Shown here: piece after piece, positions 6,542-15,482 of the stretch
Position numbering within the stretch: the stretch's first letter is position 1
How the letters are laid out: each line of letters opens with the position of its first letter
Assembly (NCBI RefSeq): GCF_010501055.1
Contig: NZ_QVMO01000011.1
Coordinates: forward strand, 18,427-70,334
Reading direction: 5' to 3'
DNA: 51,908 nt
Source of the DNA: Dysgonomonas sp. 521
GTDB lineage: Bacteria > Bacteroidota > Bacteroidia > Bacteroidales > Dysgonomonadaceae
Notes under the pieces: generated by a model
Databases searched by the model: none
What the model was told of the DNA's origin: nothing
The model's input: only the letters and a program-made list of their open reading frames with translations
Program-made: the position numbers and the translations under genes

Positions 6542-8326
6542 ATGTATATAAAATACATCTTCATATTATTATTTACCGCTCTGGCTATTCATGGCCAGGC
6601 GCAGTCCATTATTCACTCTAAGGAGGCCACCAAAAGCGCCGAACTACAGGAGGTGTCGAAGGCTATAGAAGAAGGCAAGTCTGACGACGAGGTGGCGCAG
6701 AGCTATGAGAAACTGGCAAAGAGCCTGTCGGATAAGGGCGAGTATGCCAAAGCCGAAGGTTACCTTATCCGTGCTAAAAAACTGTATGAGAAAACGAAGA
6801 ATAAAGAAAAGATAGCTGCCGTAGATATTGAACTGGCAAAGGTGCAGGAGGCTCAGGATAATGTAAGTGCCGCAATCGTCAGCCTGAATGCCGCCCAGAT
6901 GAATACCACAAGTAGTAAGCAGCGAAAAATGAATACGAATAATATCGGACGTTTGTCGAACCAAAGCAATCCACAGGCTCAGGCAAAATATATACAACAA
7001 AATATGGACTTGGCTACCGATGCCGATGACAGGGCTATGGCCTATCAGCAGATGGCCGATGTGAATATGAGGATGGGAGATGCCCCGGAAGCGATAAAGA
7101 ATCTCGAGCAGGCGCTGGTAACAGTAAAAGATAAGCCTACCGAGACATTGAAAATAAAACAGGATATGGCCGGAGCCCTGATAGCGAATAATCAGACGGA
7201 AAAGGCGATAGAAATAAATAAAGACCTCGTAGCCGAAGCCCGTAATGTAAATGCCAAAGCAGAGATACAACAATTGCAAACCTTGTCGAACACCCTGCTC
7301 GAAGCCAATAAAAAGGAAGAAGCTATAAAAACGCTGCAAGATGCCTATGAGCTGGCTGTGAACAAAGGGCAGACAATGGATGCTAAAAACAGCCTGGAAT
7401 TGCTGGTGCAGCAATACCGCAAAGATAAACAAACACAGAAGGCGCTGGATGTATATGCCGATTTCATGAACAAGCTCGAACCCTTGGTAAAAGGAGACAG
7501 TACCCTGATAGATGAAAAATTCTTTCAGGTACAGGAAGATAAAATACTGCGTCTGGAGAAGGAGAGGGAGCTTAAAGACGCGCTGATAGCCAAGCAGAAC
7601 ACATTTAGTTATGTGCTTTCCGGGGTTGTTGTGCTCATCCTTATATTCCTGCTCTTTATAGCGAAAGCATTGTATTCCATCAAGAAGAAAAATAAGAAGA
7701 TCGCCCTGCAGTCGCTGCGAAGGGAAATGAATCCCCACTTTATATTCAACAGCCTGAACAGCGTGAACCAGTTTATAGCGCAAAACAACGAACTGGAAGC
7801 AAACAAGTACCTGTCGTCATACTCCAAGCTGATGCGCAATATCATGGAAAATTCCAATAAAGACTTTATCTCCCTGACTACCGAAATGGAACAGATGAAG
7901 GAATATCTCGACCTCGAATATTTGCGCTTTCATGATAAGTTCAGGTATAGTATCGAGATAGACGAGGAGATCGACAGCGATGCCATGCTTATACCGAACA
8001 TGCTTATACAGCCGCAACTTGAAAATGCAGTTTGGCACGGATTACGCTACAAGGAAGGAATGGGATTGCTCAGCCTGAAAATAATGCAGGACAATAACAG
8101 CCTGTACGCCATCATAGAAGATGACGGCATAGGGCTTACAAAAAGCAAGGAATTAAAAACCAGACATCAGAAGGAACACAACTCGCGCGGACTGACCAAT
8201 ACGCATGAGCGTATCAACCTGCTCAACAGCCTGTATAATACAAATATATCCATAGATATAAAGGAAAAGGAAGGGGACGATACAGGTGTTATTGTTACGC
8301 TCCGGTTTCCGGTAATGAATAAATAA
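6542..8326 (+). CDS. TPR sensor histidine kinase (LytS/YehU type)
   Basis: This 594-residue membrane kinase has a signal peptide (1-21) and TPR-like helical repeats (about 45-345) that would sit in the periplasm. A membrane helix (about 355-377) follows, then a His_kinase domain with the phosphoacceptor motif MNPHFIFN (H399) and an ATPase domain (about 480-590) with N-box LENAVWHG and G-box DDGIGL. This is the pfam06580 class, which pairs with LytTR regulators; the partner gene follows 59 bases downstream. The input signal is unknown. The divergent VWA genes could be targets or partners. Ends in a dispersed palindromic repeat. Confidence 0.92.
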   Translation: MYIKYIFILLFTALAIHGQAQSIIHSKEATKSAELQEVSKAIEEGKSDDEVAQSYEKLAKSLSDKGEYAKAEGYLIRAKKLYEKTKNKEKIAAVDIELAKVQEAQDNVSAAIVSLNAAQMNTTSSKQRKMNTNNIGRLSNQSNPQAQAKYIQQNMDLATDADDRAMAYQQMADVNMRMGDAPEAIKNLEQALVTVKDKPTETLKIKQDMAGALIANNQTEKAIEINKDLVAEARNVNAKAEIQQLQTLSNTLLEANKKEEAIKTLQDAYELAVNKGQTMDAKNSLELLVQQYRKDKQTQKALDVYADFMNKLEPLVKGDSTLIDEKFFQVQEDKILRLEKERELKDALIAKQNTFSYVLSGVVVLILIFLLFIAKALYSIKKKNKKIALQSLRREMNPHFIFNSLNSVNQFIAQNNELEANKYLSSYSKLMRNIMENSNKDFISLTTEMEQMKEYLDLEYLRFHDKFRYSIEIDEEIDSDAMLIPNMLIQPQLENAVWHGLRYKEGMGLLSLKIMQDNNSLYAIIEDDGIGLTKSKELKTRHQKEHNSRGLTNTHERINLLNSLYNTNISIDIKEKEGDDTGVIVTLRFPVMNK

Positions 8327-8360
8327 CCACCTCCCCAACCCCTCCGAAAGGAGGGGCTCT
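8325..8360. repeat. Dispersed C-rich palindrome (family A)
   Basis: CACCTCCCCAACCCCTCC and GAGGGG arms flank AAAG between the kinase and regulator genes. The same unit occurs at 15370-15401 and 15531-15563 (inverted) and related forms lie near 26515, 48372 and 50070. It sits within an operon and could form an mRNA stem that modulates the kinase/regulator ratio. Confidence 0.75.
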
Positions 8361-8385
8361 AACTTATAATTCATAACTCTTATAT

Positions 8386-9144
8386 ATGAATACTTTACGA
8401 AAAATAACCAGTGTTATAATAGAAGACGAACCAGCCGCGCGCGAAGCCCTGAAAAACTATCTGGGTAAATACTGTCCGCAAGTAGAGGTGGTGGGAGAGG
8501 CGCACGATGGGAAAAGCGCTGTCCCCCTGTTGCATGAACTGGAACCTCAACTGGTTTTCCTCGATGTGGAAATGCCTTTCGGGAACGCTTTCGATGTATT
8601 GGAAGCAAGTAAGGATTTATATTTTGAGACGATTTTCGTTACCGCGTTTTCAGAGTATTCATTGCGGGCGCTAAACCAGAGCGCGGCATACTACCTGCTC
8701 AAACCGGTCAGTATCGAAGAACTGATTATAGCCGTGAATAAGGTACAGCAACACATTATCAATAAGGAAATATTTAACCGCAACAAGATACTGGTAGAGA
8801 ATTTCCATGAAACCAAACCCGAGAAACAACAGGTAATACTGCCTACGCTCGAAGGCTTTGAAGTGGTAAAGATGGAAGATATTATGCGCCTGCAAGGCAA
8901 TGGCAACTTTACGGATATTTACCTGAAAGACAAAAGCAAGAAAATGGTTTGCCGCTTCCTGAAACATTTTCACGAAATACTGCCTTATCCGTTTATAAGG
9001 GTGCATAAGTCCCATATTATAAACTTCAACTTTGTGAAGTCTTATCACAAAAACTCGGGAGGCTATGTAACTTTGTCGGACGGAACGGAAATTGAGATTT
9101 CATCCAGCTATAAAGAGGAATTTCTGAGATTGTTCAAATCTTAA
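8386..9144 (+). CDS. LytTR response regulator
   Basis: This 252-residue regulator has a receiver domain (about 8-125) with acidic pair E13/D14 (IIEDEP), phosphoacceptor D60 (LVFLDVEMP), the switch threonine in FVTAFSE and the conserved lysine in LLKPVS. A LytTR DNA-binding domain follows (about 150-250), with the typical HKSHIINFNFV stretch. It is the cognate partner of the upstream kinase. LytTR proteins bind direct repeats upstream of their targets, which I cannot identify here. Confidence 0.93.
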   Translation: MNTLRKITSVIIEDEPAAREALKNYLGKYCPQVEVVGEAHDGKSAVPLLHELEPQLVFLDVEMPFGNAFDVLEASKDLYFETIFVTAFSEYSLRALNQSAAYYLLKPVSIEELIIAVNKVQQHIINKEIFNRNKILVENFHETKPEKQQVILPTLEGFEVVKMEDIMRLQGNGNFTDIYLKDKSKKMVCRFLKHFHEILPYPFIRVHKSHIINFNFVKSYHKNSGGYVTLSDGTEIEISSSYKEEFLRLFKS

Positions 9145-9152
9145 GTACCAAT

Positions 9153-9164
9153 AGTCCGTTAAAA
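9153..9164. mobile_element. IS-like terminal sequence, left edge of AT-rich insert
   Basis: AGTCCGTTAAAA lies just downstream of the stop (minus strand) of the gene fragment at 9177 and resembles TGTCCGCTAAAA at 11780, which starts a transposase remnant. It is probably the outer end of a decayed insertion sequence. No matching opposite end is visible. Confidence 0.35.
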
Positions 9165-9176
9165 TCTCCATCATAG

Positions 9177-9505
9177 TTAAGCCGCCTTGGAGGCTATGTT
9201 AATGAGTTCTCTCATAATTTTAGCATTTAAGTATCTGTTCGGTCTAAAACCAGACAACTCAAAAAATCGTTTGAGTATATATGAGTTGTACATCAGTGAT
9301 TTAATGGCGTTCATAGATAATTGTGTTCCATTTTCTTTCATCTTAAGTTCTTCCATACGTGTGTAGTCTAGATTGGCAAAATCAATTTTTCCATCCAATC
9401 TTTTGGGGCGTCATTCATTGTAACTCTATGCGCAAACTGCTTAAAGTTACTGAAAATCAGTCGTTCGCTTAATTCTTTTGTGTCAGCTTTTGTTGGTGTA
9501 ATTCA
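9177..9505 (-). pseudogene. Truncated, frameshifted ORF, possible transposase remnant
   Basis: Two frames read as one protein when joined: about 9380-9505 encodes KELSERLIFSNFKQFAHRV, and 9177-9398 encodes the end (FFELSGFRPNRYLNAKIMR...). The frame changes near the CCCC-AAAA run at about 9400-9409. There is no 5' start, so the gene is cut at about 9505. The 3' end lies 12 bases from an IS-like terminal sequence, which suggests the tail of a transposase, but I do not recognise the family. Confidence 0.45.
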
Positions 9506-9528
9506 TTAAAAATAAGAATGTTAAGTGA

Positions 9529-11349
9529 TTATTTAACGAACTGTTGATATGAAGTTATTATTAATAAATCACCCCATTTCTTTATATCTATATTTTCAAA
9601 TGGAATTATAACGTCTCCATTTAAATTTAATAGCCCTTCATTCTCTCCTATCCTAGCTACAAATCGATTATTTTGCAATACACGAATTTTATCGTCATAT
9701 AAAGGTTGAATTATTTCATTACCATCCAAGTCACTTATACCCCATTTACCTTTGTAAAGAAAATCTATATATTTACTTTTAACTGAAACTTCTATTTTAT
9801 CATATTTACATGGCAATAAAATCTTATTTGTTGTTATATCAAGTAGCCCGACCTTATTATCCTCCCATATTGTTGCTTTATCTGGTAATTCAAGAGAAAT
9901 ATCATCATAAATACAAGGTACGATTTCTTTGCCTTCCGTATTTATTATTCCCCATTTACTGTTTCTACATACTAAATAAGATTCATACCATGTAGACTTC
10001 ATATCATCATAAGTATATGGAGATACAAAATTACCGTCCCAGTCAACAATAATTCTCTTATTCCCTTTCCTTAGAAAAATTCTTTTTGTTTCCGGATATA
10101 ATTCTGAGCCATTGTATTTAAAAGGAACAATTACCCTATTCAATGTATCAATAACACCTCCTTTTCTCCCATTTTTTGTAACTTGAGCTCTACCATTATT
10201 AAATGGCTCTACATCCAGATATTGATGAGGAATAACCAACCTGCCCTCTTGATCTATAAACCCATAAAGAGAGCTTTTTTCATCATAGTCTATATATAAT
10301 CCTTTTTCTTGGACCTGGCATTTTCTTTCTCCTAGCTTTTTTCCTGTATAGCTATAACTGTCTATTTGCTCTTCTCTAAAAACAAATACAGTATCCCCCA
10401 TTTCCGCTATACTTCCATTGTTAGTTAATATCAATTTGCCGACTTCATCAAACCAATCTGATCTTTCCTCTCTGTCATGTTTGGCATCATAAATAATTCC
10501 GATTAATCCATCTCCTCCTTTTACTACATCATCATATATAAATGATCTTATATATTCCCCTTGGGCATTGATGATTGCTTTTTTTCCGTATTTCCCAGCA
10601 CAAGTAATGTCTCTTTTTCCCAAAAAATCATCTATATAGTCAACATCAGATAGAAGGATATTACTTAGAGAATCTAGTAAAAACGCCCTATACTGCGGAT
10701 ATTCATTTTGATTCTCCGTTAAAAAAATCGAAGTCTTTGTATAAGGATGATATTTAAGTTCTATTTTACTTCTATAATCAGGTAAAATTTTATACGTTGC
10801 AGGAAAAACTTCTTTACCTCCTTTATATACTATTCCAAGCTTTTCGTTTTTGGTAAAAATGGCATAGTCCCCTTCAAAATTATTGATTTTTTCATATTTA
10901 CAAGGAAATACTTCTTCACCTGTAGTTATATCCAGCACCCCCCATAGTCCTAATTCATTCTTGACAGAACAACGATCTCTATTCATTCTACTTCTTGCTA
11001 ACCCTAGATATTTATATGGAATGACCAACTCTCCCTTTGAATTAATAAAACCCCACTTTCCTTCTTTCATAACAGCAGATGTTCTATAGGGATACCAAAA
11101 GGCAATTTTTTGATATTCCAATGGTATTTGTACTTGCCCTAATATGTCTAATATACCCCATTTTTTGTCTTTGCATACATATGCATAATAGAATCCAGAA
11201 TTATCATTTTCTATTTCTATTTTATTGAAATAAGGGATATCATCAGGCATAGCCAAATTACCATCCAGATCAAATAGATAATAGTTAATCTGGGCCTGAA
11301 TTGTTATGGTTAATAGGATAAAAATAAAAACCAATATTCCAGTTTTCAT
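9529..11349 (-). CDS. Secreted WG-repeat protein
   Basis: This 606-residue protein has a signal peptide (1-19, ending IQAQ) and then about ten WG repeats, each with a K/L-W-G-(I/F/V) core followed by a loop and (I/V)-P-x-x-Y. Examples are KKWGILDILG, GKWGFINSKG, SKWGIINTEG and GKWGISDLDG. WG repeats form beta-rich solenoid or propeller-like structures of unknown ligand. The gene is much more AT-rich than the genes on either side and lies between IS-like ends, which suggests transfer. A truncated partner gene lies just upstream on the same strand. Confidence 0.85.
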   Translation of the reverse strand: MKTGILVFIFILLTITIQAQINYYLFDLDGNLAMPDDIPYFNKIEIENDNSGFYYAYVCKDKKWGILDILGQVQIPLEYQKIAFWYPYRTSAVMKEGKWGFINSKGELVIPYKYLGLARSRMNRDRCSVKNELGLWGVLDITTGEEVFPCKYEKINNFEGDYAIFTKNEKLGIVYKGGKEVFPATYKILPDYRSKIELKYHPYTKTSIFLTENQNEYPQYRAFLLDSLSNILLSDVDYIDDFLGKRDITCAGKYGKKAIINAQGEYIRSFIYDDVVKGGDGLIGIIYDAKHDREERSDWFDEVGKLILTNNGSIAEMGDTVFVFREEQIDSYSYTGKKLGERKCQVQEKGLYIDYDEKSSLYGFIDQEGRLVIPHQYLDVEPFNNGRAQVTKNGRKGGVIDTLNRVIVPFKYNGSELYPETKRIFLRKGNKRIIVDWDGNFVSPYTYDDMKSTWYESYLVCRNSKWGIINTEGKEIVPCIYDDISLELPDKATIWEDNKVGLLDITTNKILLPCKYDKIEVSVKSKYIDFLYKGKWGISDLDGNEIIQPLYDDKIRVLQNNRFVARIGENEGLLNLNGDVIIPFENIDIKKWGDLLIITSYQQFVK

Positions 11350-11403
11350 TCCGTTCTAATTTCTTTTTCTTTAAATTTCAAACATTCAATATCCATCACT
11401 TTT

Positions 11404-11775
11404 TTATTGAAATTTGCTCCAGTTGTATAAAGGGTGGATGTTCCCGTAAATTTTTTGTCTACTTGATATTTTTTTTGAATCTTCACCTATATCATTTTTC
11501 TCTATAGGAGTATATGCAGGCATACCCTTTAACAATAAACACGATGCCCAATGAAAACGGGCCGATTCTCCTTTATCTTTACATGTGAAAGATAATACAT
11601 TCATCTTATTCTGATTTTGGATATAATCCCCACTTTCTATGCAACCATTACTATTAATCCAGACTGATTCTATTCTTTTTTTATCAGACATATTTTCATC
11701 AGAAAACACAATCCTAAATATTCGACATGCGCTTATTATCTTATCTTTAGTCTCTATCTTTGCTATTTCGAATCA
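11404..11775 (-). pseudogene. 5'-truncated gene of unknown family
   Basis: A frame runs from the edge of the IS-like sequence (a TGA at about 11776) through 11404. It encodes a soluble, lysine-rich C-terminal part with FRIVFSDENMSD, SFTCKDKGES and a cysteine/tryptophan-containing core. The first ATG is at 11709, but coding character extends upstream of it to the junction with the mobile element, so the N-terminus appears to have been lost on insertion. It lies 54 bases upstream of the WG-repeat gene and may have been its operon partner. Confidence 0.45.
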
Positions 11776-11777
11776 CT

Positions 11778-11967
11778 ACTGTCCGCTAAAAAACAGAGCG
11801 AACTTTTAAAAATTAAAAAATCCGCCCTTCTGCCTATCTTTGTAGTAGCTACAAAACAAAAGTAAGCATGAGCAAAAATACAGATTTTATCGGACAGCCG
11901 ATATTGAATCAGCTGTTATTTTTCATACAGGGTGTAAATATCAGCAAGATTGCGAAAAAACATAATA
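11778..11967 (+). mobile_element. Insertion sequence remnant (IS4-like, 5' end only)
   Basis: It starts with TGTCCGCTAAAA (11780-11791). The ATG at 11868 opens a frame MSKNTDFIGQPILNQLLFFI, which resembles the N-terminus (DUF4372 type) of IS4-family transposases common in Bacteroidales. After about 33 codons, near 11967, the sequence turns abruptly into the 3' flank of the GH43 gene. The rest of the element is missing. The remnant separates the AT-rich insert from the PUL. Confidence 0.65.
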
Positions 11968-11977
11968 GAGTCTGTTT

Positions 11978-12913
11978 TTATTTCCAACCTTCTTTTGTCG
12001 GTATCACTTTCTTTATTGTCCCGTCAGCATTGTAATACAACTTATCCACACAGATAGAGCGCAGATTTCCTTTTCCCGAGAGGTCACTGTTGTGATAGAA
12101 GCCATACCACTGACCTTTATATTCTACTATCGAGCCATGATTGGTGTCGCAGTTGGTAGGATCCATATAGATACCCTGATATTTCCAAGGGCCCAGGGGG
12201 CTTTTGCTCGTTGCATATTTCTTTCTGTTGGCTCCCGGATTATTATCCGAATAAGAAAGATAATAAGTATCCTTGTATTTGTGTACCCATGTAGCTTCAT
12301 GAAAATCGTCAAGGCCTGTCATTTCTTGTAATTCACCATCCAGTTCTACCATATTTTCTTTCATTTTAGCTCCTTTGCAACGGCCACCACCACCATAGTA
12401 GAAGTATGCCTGCCCGTCATCGTCAACGAATACACAAGGGTCTATCATCGCAAAGTTGTCACTTCCGAGGTCAAGGTAGCCTTGTACCTGAAAATCACTC
12501 GCAGGCTTATTGCTCGTGGCTATTCCTACCTTCCATGTCTTGTTCCACTCTGTTCCGCTAGGATGGGGGAAATAGAAATAATATGTTCCGTTCCTGTAAG
12601 CACAGTCGGGCGCCCACATAAAACCGCCTTCGGGTCTGCCCCAGGCTACCTGGCTCGAACGAAGTATTTCGCCGTGGTCAACCCAGTTCACCATGTCGTC
12701 TGTAGAGAATACATGATACTGGTCCATCAGGTCACAACCTCGTGGCGGGGCTATATCGTGTGATGCATATACATAGAGGCGTCCATCTTCCCAAACATGT
12801 GCCGAAGGGTCGGCTGTGTACATATGCCGGATAAACGGATTTTTCTGACTGTAACTATTGGCTGATAATAGTGTAAAAGCCAATAGGCATAGGATAAAGA
12901 GATTCTTTTTCAT
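11978..12913 (-). CDS. GH43 family glycosidase (tandem copy 1)
   Basis: The start at 12913 (MKKNLFILCLLAFTLL) gives a signal peptide ending NSYSQ; a start at 12934 is possible but adds a poor n-region. The 311-residue protein is a single five-bladed GH43 catalytic domain. The three expected acids are visible: base Asp in YTADPSA, pKa-setting Asp in AMIDPCVF and acid Glu in FHEATWV. GH43 enzymes remove arabinofuranose, xylose or galactose from side chains or chain ends; the exact specificity is not readable. It is a close paralogue of the next gene upstream and of the catalytic part of the gene at 26703, and it is the last gene of the PUL arm. Confidence 0.9.
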   Translation of the reverse strand: MKKNLFILCLLAFTLLSANSYSQKNPFIRHMYTADPSAHVWEDGRLYVYASHDIAPPRGCDLMDQYHVFSTDDMVNWVDHGEILRSSQVAWGRPEGGFMWAPDCAYRNGTYYFYFPHPSGTEWNKTWKVGIATSNKPASDFQVQGYLDLGSDNFAMIDPCVFVDDDGQAYFYYGGGGRCKGAKMKENMVELDGELQEMTGLDDFHEATWVHKYKDTYYLSYSDNNPGANRKKYATSKSPLGPWKYQGIYMDPTNCDTNHGSIVEYKGQWYGFYHNSDLSGKGNLRSICVDKLYYNADGTIKKVIPTKEGWK

Positions 12914-12946
12914 CGTTTTGTATTTTCTGATCACTGTTAACTGATT

Positions 12947-13900
12947 TTACTTTGTTTGTTTTACCATCTGTATTGTCCCATCCTCATTGTAATACAACTT
13001 GTCTACACAAACAGAGCGCAGCCAGTCGTTAAACTCTCCGTTTTTTTCAGATAATGAACTGTCATGATAAAACGAATACCACTGTCCCTTATACTCCACA
13101 ATCGAACCATGATTGGTATAGCTGTTTGTCGGCTCCATGTAGATCCCCTGATGTTTCCACGGGCCCAGTGGGCTGTCGCTGGTGGCATAACGCATACGGT
13201 TATCTCCTTTTACTCCGTCATTCCAGTTGTCGTCATGGTTGTCCGAATAAGACAGGTAATAGATGCCATTGCGTTTGTGTACCCATGCTGCTTCGTGGAA
13301 ATCTTCGAGGCCTTCCATCACTTGAAGTTCGCCGTCTACTTCCATCATATTGTCTTTCAGTTTGCCAGCAAGGCAGGTGCCTCCACCTCCCTGATAGATA
13401 TATGCCTGCCCGTCATCGTCAATAAATACATTCGGGTCGATATGCGATTGCATACCTTTTACATAGCCTTGTACTACAAAGTCTTTTGCCGGATACTTAC
13501 TTGTAGCAACTCCGATTTTCCAGCTGTTATCCCATTTCGATTCGCTGGGATGAGGGAAATAGAAATAGTATGTCCCATCTTTATACACACAGTCCGGCGC
13601 CCACATAAAACCGCCTTCGGGACGTCCCCACGGTACCTGGCTCGAACGCAGTATTTCGCCGTGGTCTACCCAGTTCACCATATCATCTGTAGAAAATACA
13701 TGATACTGATCCATCAGGTCGCAGCCACGCGGCGGGGCTATATCGTGCGAAGCGTATACATACAGGCGTCCGTCTGCCCATACACGTGCCGAAGGGTCGG
13801 CTGTATACATGTGCTGTATAAACGGATTCTTTTGGCCGTAAATATTACAGGATAGCAGGGTAAATACAGCAAAACATGCTGCGAAGAGTACTTTTTTCAT
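12947..13900 (-). CDS. GH43 family glycosidase (tandem copy 2)
   Basis: This 317-residue GH43 enzyme has a signal sequence (MKKVLFAACFAVFTLLSC) that could be cleaved by signal peptidase II at LLSC or at a site before KNPF. Catalytic acids lie in YTADPSARVW, HIDPNVFID and FHEAAWVHK. Large blocks, such as RLYVYASHDIAPPRGCDL, are identical to copy 1, so the pair arose by recent tandem duplication; an added loop near NHDDNWNDGVKGD distinguishes this copy. The copies lie 33 bases apart and are certainly co-transcribed. They may differ in linkage specificity or location. Confidence 0.9.
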   Translation of the reverse strand: MKKVLFAACFAVFTLLSCNIYGQKNPFIQHMYTADPSARVWADGRLYVYASHDIAPPRGCDLMDQYHVFSTDDMVNWVDHGEILRSSQVPWGRPEGGFMWAPDCVYKDGTYYFYFPHPSESKWDNSWKIGVATSKYPAKDFVVQGYVKGMQSHIDPNVFIDDDGQAYIYQGGGGTCLAGKLKDNMMEVDGELQVMEGLEDFHEAAWVHKRNGIYYLSYSDNHDDNWNDGVKGDNRMRYATSDSPLGPWKHQGIYMEPTNSYTNHGSIVEYKGQWYSFYHDSSLSEKNGEFNDWLRSVCVDKLYYNEDGTIQMVKQTK

Positions 13901-13981
13901 TTAGATAGTTTTTATGTTTTATTTTTTCTTATTCATAATTTCAGAAAACTTGTAACTGCCCGTAGAGCTTGTAACTCGTAA

Positions 13982-15460
13982 CTATTTATTCGCTTTCAAT
14001 ATAAAATCCACTATAGGCGCCGGATTTGGAAAACTATGCGGGTGATGTTTAAACCCATATTTCATCATCACTGTAATATTTCCGCCCGCTTCTTTTATTT
14101 TCCGCTCAAATTCTAAAGTCTGAGTCGGAGATACGGCCTCGTCCTGGTCGGCGCAAAGGATAAGTATCGGGTATTTTCCTTTCACTATTTCCTGTATCTT
14201 ATCCATCGGGCTTCCTTTGAAATTACGGATATCATCCCGTGTTTTCAAGTTGTATGCTGCCATAAAGTCTCTTGTCATCTCACCCAGGTCTTCACCTTCC
14301 CTGTCTGCCAGATAACGGCAGTCGAGCAGGGGATTATCCACATAAATACAACTCACCTTATCCGGATTGACGGCAGCCCAGCAGAACGAGTACATCGCGC
14401 CACGGCTCATGCCTTCCATTGTACTTTTCTTTGATAGTCCAGCCTTTGTCAACAGTTTATGAAAATCTGACCAGATAGACAGTGCTTCGGTGTTTCCCAT
14501 CAGTTCGGCTACATCGCAGTAAACCAAATGGTAACCCCTTTCGAGCAAAGCAATGTCCGTTTGTGGTTCGTGCGCCCAGAAGCGGGTACGCCATATCCAC
14601 GGTTTGTTGGAAGCGGCAACTTTCGGTTTCACAACTTTACATTCGCGGCCTCTTAGCTTGAAGTCTAAGCAGATATAACCCTTAAAGTCGCTGATGGTGT
14701 AAGCCGTTTTTAGCTTGCTCAGTATATCAAATTCATTATCTGTTTTCAGTGTAATCTGGTCATATAACCTCTTGGCGATAATGCTCGAACCCTCATCATT
14801 CGGATGTATTTTGTCCGGAAATAAATCGGGTCTGTTTATCAACAGGGAGTGCATATCCAGCACTTCCACGTTTTCATTGTATGCTACCTGTTGGATAGCC
14901 GGGATAATATCGTTTACTATCACCGGGTCCCATATCTGGTTACTATCCGTTTCGAAAGAGACAAACGGCAACATCAAGATAACACGTGGTTTTGAAGGCA
15001 GGCTTCTAAAAACATTTACCATATCGTTGCAATCCTTTGCAAACTCACTCATATGAACCCTGTTTACTGCTTTGGCATCATTTCCGCCCAGGTCGATAAA
15101 AACAATGTCGGGACTGCTGTTCAATGCTTTTTGGTAAGCATCTGTATTCCAATAAGGATGGTCACCTTTGCGAAGCATAGTACAACTACTTACCCCGCAA
15201 TTGATTACCTGGTACTTATCGCCTAACAGGCTACCCAGTTGTGCAGGGTAGGAGTCTTTCTCAGGGTCGGTAACCAGTCCTCCTTCGGTAATGCTGGCGC
15301 CTACACAAACTACTTTTGTTTGTGCATTGGCGGTTATTGCCAGAATAAGACAAAGAAAGATTAAGATGACACCTCCCCCGACCCCTCCAAAGGGAGGGGA
15401 GAAAGGAAAAGCCAAGTTACCTGTATGTTTTAATTTATTAATGATGAGCGTATTGTTCAT
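13982..15460 (-). CDS. Two-domain esterase: SGNH hydrolase plus alpha/beta hydrolase
   Basis: The start at 15460 (MNNTLIINKLKHTG) is chosen because it is the first Met before the signal core; the frame stays open upstream to 15502 through repeat sequence. Residues 18-30 (PFSPPFGGVGGG) are encoded by a dispersed palindromic repeat inserted between the basic n-region and the hydrophobic core (about 31-46, ending NAQ). Domain 1 (about 48-245) is SGNH: GASITEG with S56, GGND and DKIHPND. Domain 2 (about 265-490) is an alpha/beta hydrolase with nucleophile motif GMSRG, Asp in CADQDEAVSP and His in KHHPHSF. Such enzymes typically remove acetyl or other acyl groups from plant glycans. Confidence 0.85.
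   Translation of the reverse strand: MNNTLIINKLKHTGNLAFPFSPPFGGVGGGVILIFLCLILAITANAQTKVVCVGASITEGGLVTDPEKDSYPAQLGSLLGDKYQVINCGVSSCTMLRKGDHPYWNTDAYQKALNSSPDIVFIDLGGNDAKAVNRVHMSEFAKDCNDMVNVFRSLPSKPRVILMLPFVSFETDSNQIWDPVIVNDIIPAIQQVAYNENVEVLDMHSLLINRPDLFPDKIHPNDEGSSIIAKRLYDQITLKTDNEFDILSKLKTAYTISDFKGYICLDFKLRGRECKVVKPKVAASNKPWIWRTRFWAHEPQTDIALLERGYHLVYCDVAELMGNTEALSIWSDFHKLLTKAGLSKKSTMEGMSRGAMYSFCWAAVNPDKVSCIYVDNPLLDCRYLADREGEDLGEMTRDFMAAYNLKTRDDIRNFKGSPMDKIQEIVKGKYPILILCADQDEAVSPTQTLEFERKIKEAGGNITVMMKYGFKHHPHSFPNPAPIVDFILKANK
15370..15401. repeat. Dispersed palindrome (family A) inside a coding region
   Basis: CACCTCCCCCGACCCCTCC then AAAGGGAGGGGAG, the same unit as at 8325-8360. Its length keeps the reading frame of the esterase gene open, so it is translated on the minus strand as a Pro/Gly-rich insert in the signal peptide. 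Confidence 0.85.
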
Positions 15461-15482
15461 TTTGTTTTTTAAGATTATTATT

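Noticed and set aside
6644..7783. 379-codon minus-strand frame
   Set aside because: It is the antisense shadow of the histidine kinase gene, which has clear domains; the shadow is low-complexity in Leu, Phe, His and Gly and has no family.
13064..13855. 263-codon plus-strand frame over GH43
   Set aside because: Antisense shadow of a complete GH43 gene. Similar shadows over the related GH43 genes at 12092 and 26814 come from the shared sequence.
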